From assembly GCA_949358305.1 (NCBI GenBank), contig OX442320.1:3674259-3738258 (forward strand): a stretch of DNA of 64,000 bases, given 5' to 3'. The notes under the pieces were generated by a model. That model made no database searches and was not told where the DNA came from. It saw nothing but the letters and a program-made list of their open reading frames with translations. Source of the DNA: Strigamia acuminata (lineage: Eukaryota; Arthropoda; Chilopoda; Geophilomorpha; Linotaeniidae). Below, piece after piece: positions 21,422-33,067 of the stretch. Both the position numbers and the translations under genes were made by a program. The first letter of the stretch is position 1. The number at the start of each line of letters is the position of its first letter.

Positions 21422-24400
21422 ATGGCCGACGACCTCGCCGTGTTGAAGGCTCAGCGTGCAGTAACCCGTAGGCTGACCACCACAACTATAACGAAGGCCA
21501 AAACAATTCTCGCTGGTATACCTATAAATGAACTCGATTTAAAAAAGATAAAAGTGCATCTACAAGCAAAATCAAATGAACTCAAATCGCTCGACGCCAA
21601 AATCTTGGCCATGCTCACCGACGAACAAGAGATAGATGAAGAAATCACTCGATCCGAGACTGAATATCACGAAAAAATTATTGATTGTGGTGTCGAAATC
21701 GACGAGGCGCTAATTACTTTCATCGCGCCCCCAACCACACCTGTACTCCCGCCGATAACAAATAATTACCACGGGACCGCGAGTGTGCCACAAGACTCAC
21801 CCATGCGACTGCCCAAGTACGACACAATTAAATTCAAAGGAGATCCGCTGGACTGGGCTGACTTTTGGGGTAATTTTGAGATCTCAATTGACACCAAAAC
21901 GAACATTTCTGCGCAAAGTAAATTGGTGTATTTAAAGTCGCTCTTGGATGGAGAAGCAGCACTCGTGTTGAAGGGATTACCGCCAACAAATGAAAACTAT
22001 CCGATCGCTAAAAAATTGTTGCTCGAACGCTTTGGCCGTACAGATGTTCTTCTCAGCGCACATTTACGCTCCCTAATGAAAATGAAACCCGTACGTGATA
22101 TTCTCGATCCTATTCCTCTTCAAAAATTGTACGATGAGTGTGAAACACACGTACGCGGTCTGAATGCGGCAAATATGAATGTTGATGCCATTGACGCAAC
22201 AGCGTGTCCACTCATTCTAGGACTAGTGCCACGACAAATTTCGCTGGAATTTTCACGTCAATATCCCGACGGGAAATACAAAGCTAAAGATTTGTTGGAC
22301 ATGGTGCGTAACGAACTCGTGCACCACAATAAAATTGAGAACTTTCAAGATCTTCACCGCTCAACAGAAAAAAGCAAACCTGAAAAAGTTGATGTGGACA
22401 AGCCTGTTCACAAAACTCACAACCGCGTGCCGTCTGCTCGTGTTTTGAGCACAACAATCAGCAATTGCATGTTTTGCAACAAGACTCATGAGCGTGACGG
22501 GTGTTTAACGACGGCAACCGAGCGTAAAGAATTCGTCAAAAAGGAAGGTCGCTGCTTCAAATGCTTAAAAAAGGGACATTCGTCTCGAAACTGCACCTAC
22601 CGTGTGACATGTAAACTGTGTCAACGCCATCACAACCAACTCGTGTGCGAAGGACCATCTGAGACACCAAAAGAAAAAGTCACTCTGCTCGTATCAACCA
22701 ACGAAAATCTCGCTGCGTACGCTCAACCTCCGACCACAACATTGGCAACAATATTCGTAAAAATTCAAAACGAATCTCGTGAGTCCACCGTGCAATGTTT
22801 GATCGATCCCGGAAGCCAAAGTTCCTTCGTACTGGCTAGTTTGGCAAAAGACATGCATTTAAAGCCGAATGGAGAGGAACATTTAAGCGTGCACACTTTT
22901 GGAAATCAGACACCATTGAACACTAAAGGAAATCGATTTGAACTCAAATTGTGCAATGTTGGCGACAAAAATCGATCGCTCTGCGTTAATGCGCTTGAAA
23001 CGCCATGGATTACAAAACCCATTTGTACCAAATTGCAGGCTGGCTTACGAGCCGCCCTCGAACGCGATCAAATCGTGATTGATTCTGGAAACAATACTAA
23101 TTGCGATATTTTTATTCTTTTAGGCGCAGACTGTATCGCGAAGATACTTACGGGATGCATACGAAAAATCGAGGAAAATTTGATCGCCATAGAGACGCTA
23201 TTTGGCTGGACTTTGATGGGGTCATCAATAAATGTCACGACAATGTCCACACTAGTCACCCGCGTGTGCAGTGTGCGTCTCGAGGAGCGACTGGACGAGA
23301 GTCTGAAAAAATTCTGGGAGCTCGAATCCATCGGCATTCGCCACGAGAGTGAAGACGAAACATTGACCGATCGAAATTCCTGCGCAATTCGTTTTCGCGA
23401 ACAAGTGACGAGAGAAGAAGGAAGATACGTCGTCGCATTGCCGTGGTTGGTCGAACCGAGAAAACTTCACAATAATTACGAAATTGCTGAGAAACGTTTT
23501 TGGAATCTGGTAAGAAAATTTAAGAAAAATCCAGGATTCTACGCCGCCTACAAACAAATTTTCGACGATCAAATACGTGATGGAATAATCGAAGAAGTTA
23601 ATGAACCGCAACATGAAAATTCGTACTACATGCCACACCGAGCCGTTATTAAAGAAGATCGCGTCACGACAAAGATTCGGATCGTTTTCGATGCCTCAGC
23701 TAAAGGAAAAAATGAACTTTCACTGAACGATTGCCTGGACAGCGGTCCTAATTTGCTGCCAGAAATACTTATATTGCTGATTTTGTTTCGAAAAGAACCA
23801 TTTGCTTATCTTTCGGACATAGAAAAGGCGTTTTTACAGCTATTGCTGAGAATGGCAGATCGGGATTTCGTTCGTTTCCTTTGGACACCGGAAGAATGGG
23901 ACGGTCGGCAGTTTGTGAAGCCCAGAGTTATGCGCCAGAAAAGAGTAGTATTCGGAGTCAAATCAAGTCCCTACCTTTTAAACGACTCAATTCAACTACA
24001 TCTCGACAACATGCGTGAAAAATATGAAGAAACAGTTGCTCAAATCAAAGATAAATTTTACGTCGACGACTTGCTCGGTTGCGCCAAATCCGAAGGGGAG
24101 GTGGAAAAAATATTCCACGAAGCTCGCAAATTGATGATGGAAGCGCACATGCCCCTACGCAAATGGCAATCGAACTCACAAAGCTTGCGAGAACTTTTTG
24201 CGAGAGAAATTCCGTCGGACGCAAATCTGGTCGACGCCGACAAACACTCGACGTCCGTGTTGGGACTGATCTGGAACTTTATAACCGACCACCTCCTGCT
24301 CGAAATAGGCGAATGGGCTGACGCACAAGATCAACTCAAGGAATCAAAACGTTTGATCGTTCAGTCCGTGGCAAGGATTTACGATCCATTAGGATTTGCG

Positions 24401-26614
24401 ACACCATTCGTAATTGTCGGCAAACTGATGTTCCAGGAATTATGGACTCGAAATATAGGTTGGGATTCGCCATTACCCCCCGACATTTCAAAACAATGGT
24501 CAAGTTGGCGACAACAAGTCGTATTGCTAAGAAAAATTGCCGTTCCTCGACATTACAGCGCTGGACAACAATCAAATCCAGATCGTGAATTGCATTTGTT
24601 TTGCGACGCAAGCCCCAAAGCATATGGAGTCGTGGTCTACATTCGAACAAAAAATGAAACATCCGTAGAAGTCACACTCTGTATGTCGAAGTCGCGCGTT
24701 GCACCACTGAAGTCTTTAACGCTGCCCAAACTCGAATTGATGGGCGCATTGCTGCTGTCGCGAGTTGCCGTGAAACTCAAGAAGTTAGAAATTCAGCGTG
24801 TTTTCTACTGGACCGATTCGTCCATTACATATTTCTGGATTCGCGAGCAACAGAAGAAGTCAAATCCATTCGTCTCGAACCGAGTCCGCGAAATCCGCAC
24901 GAACACCGAGGTCGCCTGTTGGCGTCATTGCCCGGGGAAGGTCAATCCAGCGGATAAGTTAACCCGAGGAATGGAGGCCGACAAATTGGTTCAAGACATC
25001 GAATGGTGGAGCGGCCCTGAGTGGCTGAAAAAGGACGAGACACATTGGCCACAAAAATTCGACGAAGAAACAGAGTCCAACTTTGAAGAAGAAATTGAAG
25101 AAATAGATACTCGCGTAAATGTGACTCGATCAAGTGAAGAGGCGATTTTCGATATTGAAAAGTACAGCAGTTGGACCAAAGTCAAACGAATCACCGCCTG
25201 GATTTTGAGATTTTGCCACAATTCAAGAAAAATCGAAACAGTCATCGGACCGTTAAAGACGGAAGAGTTAGAAACAGCCGAAATTTATTGGTTGCGCAGT
25301 ATACAAAAACAGAGATTTTCGGAGGAAATATATAGCTTGAAAAATTCAACGAAACTGAAAAGCGATTCACCCCTAGCAAGCGTAGCCGTAGTTCTCGACC
25401 AGAATGAAATTATACGAATCGACTCGAGAATACGTTTTAACACGGGAATAGAAAATTTTGTGAGCCCCATCGTTTTGGATTCAAATTCACCGGCTGTAAA
25501 ATTAATAGTCGAAGATTGTCATCATAGAACTTTACATGGAGGACTAGGCAACACTCTGTCAGAATTTAGAGCGAAATACTGGGTTAAAAAAGGAAGAAAA
25601 TTCATCAAGACATTGATTTCCCGATGCGTGACTTGTCGAAGAGTGAACGCAAAATTGATGACTCAAACGGTCGGTCTGCTACCTGCGGACAGAGTGAATC
25701 GTGCGGAGCCATTTCAAATTATTGGCATAGACTTCGCCGGACCACTATACACTAAAAACGGAAAAAAGACTTACATCGCTCTGTTCACTTGTGCCGTGGT
25801 GCGAGCTGTTCATTTAGAACTTGTATCTGATCTCACTACGGAGAAATTCATTCTCGCATTTAAACGACTTATTGCAAGAAGAGGAGTCCCTGGCATTGTC
25901 TACTCAGACAATGCTAAAACCTTTAAGCGAGCCGAAAAAGACTTGTCTTTATTCATCAACAGCTTCTCGCACGAGCTGTTCCAGGGGTTCTTGTCAAAGC
26001 AAAAAATACAGTGGAAATTTATCGTCGAATTGGCTCCGTGGTGGGGCGGATTTTGGGAGCGACTGGTCAAAACTGTTAAACTGAGCTTAAAAAAAGTCCT
26101 TGCTCGATCATCGTTGGACTTTGAAGAACTGTCGACCGTTTTGACAGAGGTCGAAGCTGCGGTTAATTCGAGACCAATCACTTACGTTACGGACGATCCG
26201 TTGGAGCAAGAACCGCTGACGCCTTCTCATTTTTTGACCGGAGGACGTCTCATCACGCTTCCAGACGTCTACAGTCCAGAAAGTCGTGTCGACAATTCAT
26301 TTCGACCCGAGCTCGTGAAGCGATGGAAGCTGCGTCAACGTTTGATTAATTTGCTTTGGCGTCGTTGGACGCACGAGTACCTTGTCGAGCTTCGTGAATT
26401 CCGTCGTGTACGAACCTCAAAAGAAGTTCAAATTGGGGATTTGGTTCTCATTCAAGAACAAGGTCAGCCTCGAATGTCATGGAAAATGGCAAGAGTTTCA
26501 AATACCTTTATCGGACGGGACGAAAAAATACGCTCTTGTGAATTGACTTTGCCCGAAGGAAAAACTTTGAGACGCCCAGTACAAAGACTGTGTTCTTTAG
26601 AGGCTTCAGACTAA
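21422..26614 (+). CDS. BEL/Pao Gag-Pol polyprotein, intact (1,730 aa)
   Basis: One open frame without stop or shift. Domains in order: charged N-terminal gag region; DUF1759-like gag core (about 130-280); CCHC knuckle at 378-391 (CFKCLKKGHSSRNC) with further Cys/His motifs on both sides; aspartic protease of the DUF1758 type with DPGSQ at 462; reverse transcriptase with YVDD at 880; RNase H-like region with FCDAS at 1061; integrase with a zinc-binding HH at 1367 and CxxC at 1402. Its catalytic triad is D1437, D1496 and E1546, and the C-terminus is of the DUF5641 type. It copies the element RNA into DNA and inserts it into the genome. No envelope frame is present. All catalytic motifs look intact. 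Confidence 0.95.
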   Translation: MADDLAVLKAQRAVTRRLTTTTITKAKTILAGIPINELDLKKIKVHLQAKSNELKSLDAKILAMLTDEQEIDEEITRSETEYHEKIIDCGVEIDEALITFIAPPTTPVLPPITNNYHGTASVPQDSPMRLPKYDTIKFKGDPLDWADFWGNFEISIDTKTNISAQSKLVYLKSLLDGEAALVLKGLPPTNENYPIAKKLLLERFGRTDVLLSAHLRSLMKMKPVRDILDPIPLQKLYDECETHVRGLNAANMNVDAIDATACPLILGLVPRQISLEFSRQYPDGKYKAKDLLDMVRNELVHHNKIENFQDLHRSTEKSKPEKVDVDKPVHKTHNRVPSARVLSTTISNCMFCNKTHERDGCLTTATERKEFVKKEGRCFKCLKKGHSSRNCTYRVTCKLCQRHHNQLVCEGPSETPKEKVTLLVSTNENLAAYAQPPTTTLATIFVKIQNESRESTVQCLIDPGSQSSFVLASLAKDMHLKPNGEEHLSVHTFGNQTPLNTKGNRFELKLCNVGDKNRSLCVNALETPWITKPICTKLQAGLRAALERDQIVIDSGNNTNCDIFILLGADCIAKILTGCIRKIEENLIAIETLFGWTLMGSSINVTTMSTLVTRVCSVRLEERLDESLKKFWELESIGIRHESEDETLTDRNSCAIRFREQVTREEGRYVVALPWLVEPRKLHNNYEIAEKRFWNLVRKFKKNPGFYAAYKQIFDDQIRDGIIEEVNEPQHENSYYMPHRAVIKEDRVTTKIRIVFDASAKGKNELSLNDCLDSGPNLLPEILILLILFRKEPFAYLSDIEKAFLQLLLRMADRDFVRFLWTPEEWDGRQFVKPRVMRQKRVVFGVKSSPYLLNDSIQLHLDNMREKYEETVAQIKDKFYVDDLLGCAKSEGEVEKIFHEARKLMMEAHMPLRKWQSNSQSLRELFAREIPSDANLVDADKHSTSVLGLIWNFITDHLLLEIGEWADAQDQLKESKRLIVQSVARIYDPLGFATPFVIVGKLMFQELWTRNIGWDSPLPPDISKQWSSWRQQVVLLRKIAVPRHYSAGQQSNPDRELHLFCDASPKAYGVVVYIRTKNETSVEVTLCMSKSRVAPLKSLTLPKLELMGALLLSRVAVKLKKLEIQRVFYWTDSSITYFWIREQQKKSNPFVSNRVREIRTNTEVACWRHCPGKVNPADKLTRGMEADKLVQDIEWWSGPEWLKKDETHWPQKFDEETESNFEEEIEEIDTRVNVTRSSEEAIFDIEKYSSWTKVKRITAWILRFCHNSRKIETVIGPLKTEELETAEIYWLRSIQKQRFSEEIYSLKNSTKLKSDSPLASVAVVLDQNEIIRIDSRIRFNTGIENFVSPIVLDSNSPAVKLIVEDCHHRTLHGGLGNTLSEFRAKYWVKKGRKFIKTLISRCVTCRRVNAKLMTQTVGLLPADRVNRAEPFQIIGIDFAGPLYTKNGKKTYIALFTCAVVRAVHLELVSDLTTEKFILAFKRLIARRGVPGIVYSDNAKTFKRAEKDLSLFINSFSHELFQGFLSKQKIQWKFIVELAPWWGGFWERLVKTVKLSLKKVLARSSLDFEELSTVLTEVEAAVNSRPITYVTDDPLEQEPLTPSHFLTGGRLITLPDVYSPESRVDNSFRPELVKRWKLRQRLINLLWRRWTHEYLVELREFRRVRTSKEVQIGDLVLIQEQGQPRMSWKMARVSNTFIGRDEKIRSCELTLPEGKTLRRPVQRLCSLEASD

Positions 26615-26635
26615 TTGAATTCCCCCCCCCCCCAA

Positions 26636-27166
26636 TGTAAAATCTAGACTGATTTAATTTGTTTTTAATGTTTATTCATGTATTTGATTTTAGTAATTTT
26701 GTCTTAGTTTAATTATCGATTGAATTTAGTGATTGATTTGTGTTTATTACAATTAAGTGTTTTGTGTTTTGTTTTGTGTTTTGTGTTCTTTTTCATTCAT
26801 TGTGCCTTATTGTGTATTATCGTGTTTAATTGTGTTTCATCATGGTTTTTGCTGACTTTTCAGTTGTGTTATTGCATTAAATTGTCTGTGTTCTTTTTGT
26901 GTTATATAAATCGCTCGAGGGTCTTTTCGAGAGCCCTCTTTTATGTAAATTGGGTATCTTTCGGCCCTTGTTGACCGGATGTAGACCCCGTTTTTTCTAT
27001 GCACCACACATTCCACCCTCAACTCGCTGACCACGCGTCACTTGTGAAAAAGAATGTCATTTTTCAACTCAAGTAAAATTAAAAGTTGTTAAGTTTTATT
27101 TCGACCGTCGCTTTTGCTGTTTTACAATTCATCACCCATCGTGAAGTTCATTTACAATTCGTAAAT
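26636..27166 (+). repeat. 3' LTR of the BEL/Pao element
   Basis: Same length and, as far as I compared, the same sequence as the 5' LTR at 20805-21335. The offset is a constant 5,831 nt. Confidence 0.93.
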
Positions 27167-27187
27167 TTAGTAATCCAACGACTAGTT

Positions 27188-27641
27188 CAGGGGTCGGCAA
27201 TTAATTTTAAGTGGGGTCGGGATACTATTGAAAATTTTTATCGAGGTCCAGAAAAAAAACACTTAAAAACCTTACTAAAAACCTAAGAAAACGGAAAAAA
27301 CACTTAAAAACCAAATAAACCCCCCAATAAACACACAACCCAAAAAATACCAAAAAAACCTAAAAAACATGAAAAAAAAACCAAAAAACCAAAGAAAGCG
27401 AAAGGAAAACGTCGCTAAAACATCACTGCGGTCTGGAGTGTCCAACTCCATTGGTCAGTTTGACTCTTGTTATTTTATGACGCGTTGTGTCCAGCGCCAC
27501 CTATCTTCTCTTTTGAATAAAATCAGTTTATGCACGTTGGCTGTTCCTTTGCGTACTCAACTCGATCTCAAATCATCAACCCTAGAAATACAATACGGTC
27601 CAAGTTTCGACCTTCCACGGTCCGCCTATTGCCGACCGCTG
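27188..27641. mobile_element. hAT-like MITE, copy A, with perfect 8-bp duplication
   Basis: Ends CAGGGGTCGGCAA and, inverted, CAGCGGTCGGCAA. The target duplication GACTAGTT is present at 27180-27187 and 27642-27649. This is the longest of four copies in the window (454 bp). It has no transposase and includes a proline/lysine-like A-rich tract. It sits 21 bp from the BEL/Pao 3' LTR. Confidence 0.9.
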
Positions 27642-27649
27642 GACTAGTT

Positions 27650-28430
27650 CCTTTTCACTAACCTTGGTGAATCCTTTCGATCGCCACAAGCATAAACTTT
27701 TACGAGAACTCCCGCATATTTAGGCCAATCGGGGCCTCCAGGTATCAATATCTGAAACAAAACAATGCGATTTTTATTTCCTCTTCGAATTAAATCTCGA
27801 TATTTCTTAAAGCAAATCTCGCGTGCAACTGGGGACACCACAAGGCCATTGCGTGGCTTTCCCGCCCTTGCTAATAGAAGAAATGTATTTTTTTTTCTTT
27901 TCTTTTTAAAAAAAACAGCCCGGCACCTGTTGTCAAACTTGGGCCACACCCAGGTGGGCGAACAACTGTCTCTGGCCGTCATGCACACAAGCTCCAACGG
28001 GGTGTGCACTGCCAGGTGCACGCTGGGAGGCCCGGCCCTACGGCTTCTCCCTTAAGTCGTCTCGCCCACGTCCTGACCGCATTCACTTCCGGTTGGATGA
28101 ATGAAATTCCCTTGGAATGGTTAAGAAACGCTGTAGTGGTGGTCGGGTGGCCTTGGCTCGTGATGAAATGCATTTTTTGTGCGTTTTGTTTGGGAATTAT
28201 TAGCGGAGTGTGGTCATCTCGTGATGAACTTGTTTGCCCATCTATGTGGAAATGGGCCCAAGTGTGGGCCTTGGAGTTGATTTAGTCGCTTGTGGTTTGG
28301 ATCGAGTCCTTGGTAATTGATGTGCGCGCCAATTAGGAACCCAAGGGTTGGTGTGGGGATTCAGTGTTTGGTGGTTTCAAAGAAGTGAAACGTTGGTATC
28401 ATGGTTAACGGCTAAGGGTATTTTTTTTAA
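27650..28430. other. Mixed-composition intergenic region
   Basis: A GC-richer stretch at 27830-28080 has short open frames on both strands, none with convincing coding character. From 28100 the plus strand becomes G/T-rich up to the minisatellite. Confidence 0.3.
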
Positions 28431-28489
28431 TTTAAAGTGAAATTGATTTTGATGAATTTGAAGCGAATGATTTAAATGAAATTTTAGTG

Positions 28490-29325
28490 AAATTGATTTG
28501 CATAAATTTTTTATGAAATTAATTTGAATAAATTTTGATGAAATTAATTTACACAAATTTTGATGAAATTAATTTGCATAAATTTTGATGAAATTCATTT
28601 GCATAAATTTTGATGAAATTCATTTGTATAAATTTTGATGAAATTCATTTGCATAAATTTTGATGAAATTCATTTGCATAAATTTTGATGAAATTCATTT
28701 GCATAAATTTTGATGAAATTTATTTGCATAAATTTTGATGAAATTCATTTGCATAAATTTTGATGAAATTCATTTGCATAAATTTTGATGAAATTCATTT
28801 GCATAAATTTTGACAAAATTAATTTGCATACATTTTGATGAAATTAATTTGCACAAATTTTAATGAAATTAATTTGCACAAATTTTAATGAAATTAATTT
28901 GCATAAATTTTTATGAAATTAATTTGCCCAAATTTTGATAAAATTAGTTTCTATAAATTTTGATGAAATTCATTTGCAAACATTTTGATAAAATTTATTT
29001 GCATAAATTTTGATAAAATTCATTTGCATGAATTTTGACAAAATTAATTTGCATAAATTTTGACAAAATTAATTTGCATAAATTTTGACAAAATTAATTT
29101 GCATAAATTTTGACAAAATTAATTTGCATAAATTTTGATGAAATTTATTTGCATAAATTTTGATGAAATTAATTTGCATAAATTTTGATGAAATTAATTT
29201 GCATAAATTTTTAATGAAATTAATTTTCATAGATTTTGATGAAATTAATTTGCATAAATTTTTATGAAATTAATTTGCATAAATTTTTATGAAATTAATT
29301 TGCATAAATTTTGATGAAATTTGGG
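28490..29325. repeat. 25-bp minisatellite, about 33 copies
   Basis: The unit is CATAAATTTTGATGAAATTCATTTG-like (ATTTTGATGAAATT core), with TTCATT and TTAATT variants clustered in blocks. Confidence 0.92.
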
Positions 29326-29340
29326 AAATGAAATGAATTT

Positions 29341-30600
29341 TTATGAAATTATGGAGATGAAAACTTTGCCAAAACAAAAATAATTTTGACGAATCTCAAG
29401 TAAAATCAATTCAATTTGAAACTCATTTTAAAAAAAATAAAACAAATTTCAACCAACTTCAAATTGAATTAAAATCCAAACACCCTTTAATTCAAACATT
29501 TAAACCCCCCATCGACAACTTCAAACCAAAAACCTCTCACAACACCTCATCTTCCTTCCACCACGTCCAAAACCACCCAATTCCATCCTCATTTCTCAAA
29601 CCACCCCACCAACACCCAACACCAAAATCCCAAACTCCTATCCCCAATTTTTTTTCAATCAATCCAACTTAATTAATCATCACAAAAAAAAAAACAAAAA
29701 AAAAAAAACATTTTCCCCACATCCAACACTTTTATGTGCAAAAATTCCCACTCGTTAATTCCTCTGCCATGTTTTTCTACCAACTCCACGCTGGAATGCA
29801 GCTTGCCTGGAATGCTCAAGTTCGAAATCCAATTAGTGGCCAACAGTTAGGTGCTGAAGCCTGAAATTATTCGACGACGAATTGCGCGCACAACTCTCCG
29901 CAGCAACCCAAGGGGGGACCAAGGGAGACGACTGATTTAAAACCTCCTCGGAAAAAAAAAATTAAAAAAAAAAAATTATTTATTGAAAAATAAAGAAAGG
30001 AAGTTGAATAATTAATAATCAACACGCGCACAAACTGGCCCGGGGTGCAGTGAGTTTTGTGCAGGAATTTCGGCCACCGCAAGCTGGGAGTTCATTAAAA
30101 GTGTGCGGGTCAGAGGTGACCGATGGACGGCTCCAGAGACCCCCGTCAGACCGAACACGACCGCAATGAAAGGAGATATTTAATAGAGAAAAAAAAGGGC
30201 CCAGGTGTGAAGGGACGCCTGTTAATGGGACGTCGAGGTTCGAGTCGGACGCGGTCACGAAACGTCCATTAGACTCAAGGGGAATCTGTTTGTAAAAGGA
30301 CACTCTTCATATCTCATTCTAATGACCAGAAGAACGTTAAGAGTTGGCGTGTGCACGGACTGCTGATGGAGAGTTTGGGGGAAAAAATTGGAAAAACAAT
30401 GATGATTTGACACGGTAGGAGCAAAAAATGTGTAACTTGGGTTCTGGTATTCATAGAGCGCTTTGTATTTCGCACTTTAAACCAGTTAGGTCTGGGCTAG
30501 TGGGATTTATTTGCACAACAAATGCCCAAAGCTAGGAGGTATTTGCACTTTTTGTTTGGTCTAAGTGTTTATTTTAGCAGTTAAAAATTGTTGTTTGCGG
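29341..30600. other. A/C-rich flank of the minisatellite, then unassigned sequence
   Basis: 29390-29640 is strongly A/C-rich on the plus strand, the mirror of the G/T-rich left flank. 29860-30300 is more balanced and carries no convincing frame. Nothing else is recognised. Confidence 0.3.
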
Positions 30601-30604
30601 CTAA

Positions 30605-31000
30605 AAATTAAATTTTGCAGGCAAAAGTGAAATTTTGCAGGCAAAAGTCAAATTTTGCAGGCAAAAGTCAAATTTTGCAGGCAAAAGTGAAATTTTGCAG
30701 GCAAAAGTGAAATTTTGCAGGCAAAAGTGAAATTTTGCAGGCAAAAGTGAAATTTTGCAGGCAAAAGTGAAATTTTGCAGGCAAAAGTGAAATTTTGCAG
30801 GCAAAAGTGAAATTTTGCAGGCAAAAGTCAAATTTTGCAGGCAAAAGTCAAATTTTGCAGGCAAAAGTCAAATTTTGCAGGCAAAAGTCAAATTTTGCAG
30901 GCAAAAGTCAAATTTTGCAGGCAAAAGTCAAATTTTGCAGGCAAAAGTCAAATTTTGCAGCCAGAAGTCAAATTTTGCATGAAAAATTCAATATTTGCAT
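30605..31000. repeat. 20-bp minisatellite, about 19 copies
   Basis: The unit is GCAGGCAAAAGTCAAATTTT, with a block of AGTGAAA variants in the centre. Open frames on both strands here are repeat artefacts. Confidence 0.93.
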
Positions 31001-32840
31001 ATAAAAGTTAGTATTAGCACCCAAAATTCGATTTTGTACTCAAAATTCGATTAATTTGTTGTCGAAATTTAACATCTAATTAATCGAATATGAGCTATAC
31101 GGTCGGCCGATACAGATCGGCCGATAAGCGGAACGGTCCGTACGCGTAACAATATTTATCTTTATTAAAATTTTAGTTTTAATTATAATTTTACTTATTT
31201 ATATACGCACTCATTGCAGACTTGTACAGTTATTAGAAATTCAGTAGACGTATTCTTGATGTGGATTGAGTGCATCACATTATTAAAATTGATATGCTTG
31301 ATTAACCGGAGTCGTGCTACAATCTGAAAACCTACAATCTTCATTTTCAACTAACTTCTTGACGAGTCACACAGAAATTTCTCCAAAAAGCTTCTCCAAA
31401 TTCAAACACTTTAGATGAAACTTGGTTTTGGGGTTTCTAACATGGTTTCCTGACAGTTTCCAAGCTTTCAGAAGCCTAGCTCTTGCGGTTTTTGAGCTGA
31501 ATCAATTTTAACGTACAAAGAATCCATATCTGGTCCCCACCGTCTAAGATTTCAGACTTTGCCAGGTGCAGCCATTATCAGAGATTTTTTTTCTCCAAAT
31601 TTTAACTGTTGCAGACTGTATGCATGGTCATGCCACACCCAAGACTATAGGGTAGAATAATTGCATACTGACTAGATGAGTCCTGGAGCGCTGTGCAAAA
31701 TGTTGTTAAAAACAAGAAAACAAATTGGCTTGCAATGGCCAATTATCAAGAATGCCGTTAACATTTGTTTCAGAAGTTTTGAATATTCAGGTCATTGATG
31801 TCAAGGAGATTTTATGGGAGTGACAAATGTTGACACAAAATTCCCACTGGTCAAGCGATTTAACTTAATTGTAGTTTCTATCAAACCCGGTGACAGAATG
31901 ACCATATTTGTACACTAGCGGCTCACCGCGTAGAATGCTCGCTATGTCGGCCATTCATCAATCAATTTATCACATCAAGTTGTTTGAATCACATTGTTTG
32001 AATCACATTGTTTGAATCACATTGTTTGAACCACATTGTTTGAATCACATTGTTTGAATCACATTGTTTGAATTGAATCACATTGTTAGAATCACATTGT
32101 TTGAATCACATTGTTTGAATCACATTGTTTGAATCACATTGTTTGAATCACATTGTTAGTATTCTCCTCTTATACAATCACCGAAACATTTTAATCGGTC
32201 GGTATTGACATTATTGTGTGCTATGGGTGATTGTTTTGATGTTAAGCTTCCAAACCTCGACCGCAAACAATTAAATTACAAAGCTTTTCCTACTCAATCA
32301 AATAACTGAGAAGATATTATTATTATTGAGGAGAGTTGAAGAGAAAATGTTATAGCAGGTGGGTGTAGTTCAGAAAGCACCGAGCAGGTGGCAAGCTTGA
32401 TCTCTTTAGCATAAATTATTCTTTAGAATAACTGCAGGGCTAGGATTCAACCTCATACTGTGACTTCCCAAAGCTGGCAGCTTTCGAAGTATAGAAGTCG
32501 GTCCCGTGTTGATTTCGAGATTACCAATTTGAAAATGAGCCCTTGACAGGGACCAACTTGTACAAATGGTTCATCAAGGTCCTTCCCTTTGGCACCTGTT
32601 TAACCTTAATCAGACAGATATTGAACTCATTTTCAGTTTTTAAACATAAAAAATAAAATAAAAATAAAAATAATTATTTAGTTAAAGGCTATGATCCATA
32701 GAGATTAGCAGCCACAGTAAATGTCCTATCTGGTGTTTATAATCAATACTAGTGAAGGTAGCAGTTTTTCCTACATACACCTAACCTACGCCTAAATCAT
32801 ACATTTTATTTTGTTAATTGTTTACGAAAAATAAGCTATT
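31001..32840. other. Unassigned sequence with dispersed repeat fragments
   Basis: 31100-31150 holds TCGGCCGATA palindromes and GGAACGGTCCGTACGCGTAA, which recurs inverted at 62925-62948. 31420-31490 is related to 51507-51615, where the copy carries extra bases. No host gene is seen. 31976-32160 is a separate minisatellite. Confidence 0.35.
31976..32160. repeat. 14-bp tandem repeat
   Basis: About 12 copies of TGTTTGAATCACAT with a few changes. Confidence 0.9.
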
Positions 32841-33067
32841 TGTTGTGTTCTGTGCTTGGATTGTATCGGATGGAATTGGATATTGTTGGATGGAATTGAA
32901 CACGAGGCAGTCGTTGTATGAATATCTGCATGAATAGACTTTATTTGCATAAAAGTACAGGTGGCGCTGTACGCGATCTCGTAATGTCACGAGAACGCGA
33001 CGTGCATGACGTGCGTCACAATTAAACAATGAAAGGAATGTACAGAATTGGAGTGCGAAACACTCCA
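32841..33067 (-). mobile_element. Solo LTR, Gypsy family related to the LTR at 1498-1684
   Basis: Minus strand: starts TGGAGTGT with a GGAGT...ACTCC hairpin, has a TGACGC and AGCGCCACCTGTA core, then AATAAAGTC, and ends GAACACAACA. Flanks CTATT (32836-32840) and CTGTT (33068-33072) look like a 5-bp duplication with one change. No internal region is present. Confidence 0.75.

Larger units (their letters stand above)
20805..27166 (+). mobile_element. Full-length BEL/Pao LTR retrotransposon
   Basis: Two LTRs of about 531 bp flank a 5.3 kb interior with one intact polyprotein frame. The LTRs look identical wherever I compared them. The target duplication is TTAG, or TTTAG if the LTR ends one base earlier (20800-20804 and 27166-27170). 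A C-tract stands just before the 3' LTR (26622-26633), where a plus-strand priming tract would be expected. Identical LTRs and an open frame suggest a very recent, possibly active copy. It lies between the cysteine-rich peptide gene and a hAT-like MITE. Confidence 0.95.

Noticed and set aside
23068-26181. Short frames on the minus strand and in other phases within the BEL/Pao polyprotein
   Set aside because: They overlap the catalytic-motif-bearing frame and show no independent features.
26622-26633. C-tract before the BEL/Pao 3' LTR as a novel priming signal
   Set aside because: It is not purine-rich as the usual plus-strand primer is, but I recall C-rich ends in other BEL elements, so it is probably ordinary for the family.
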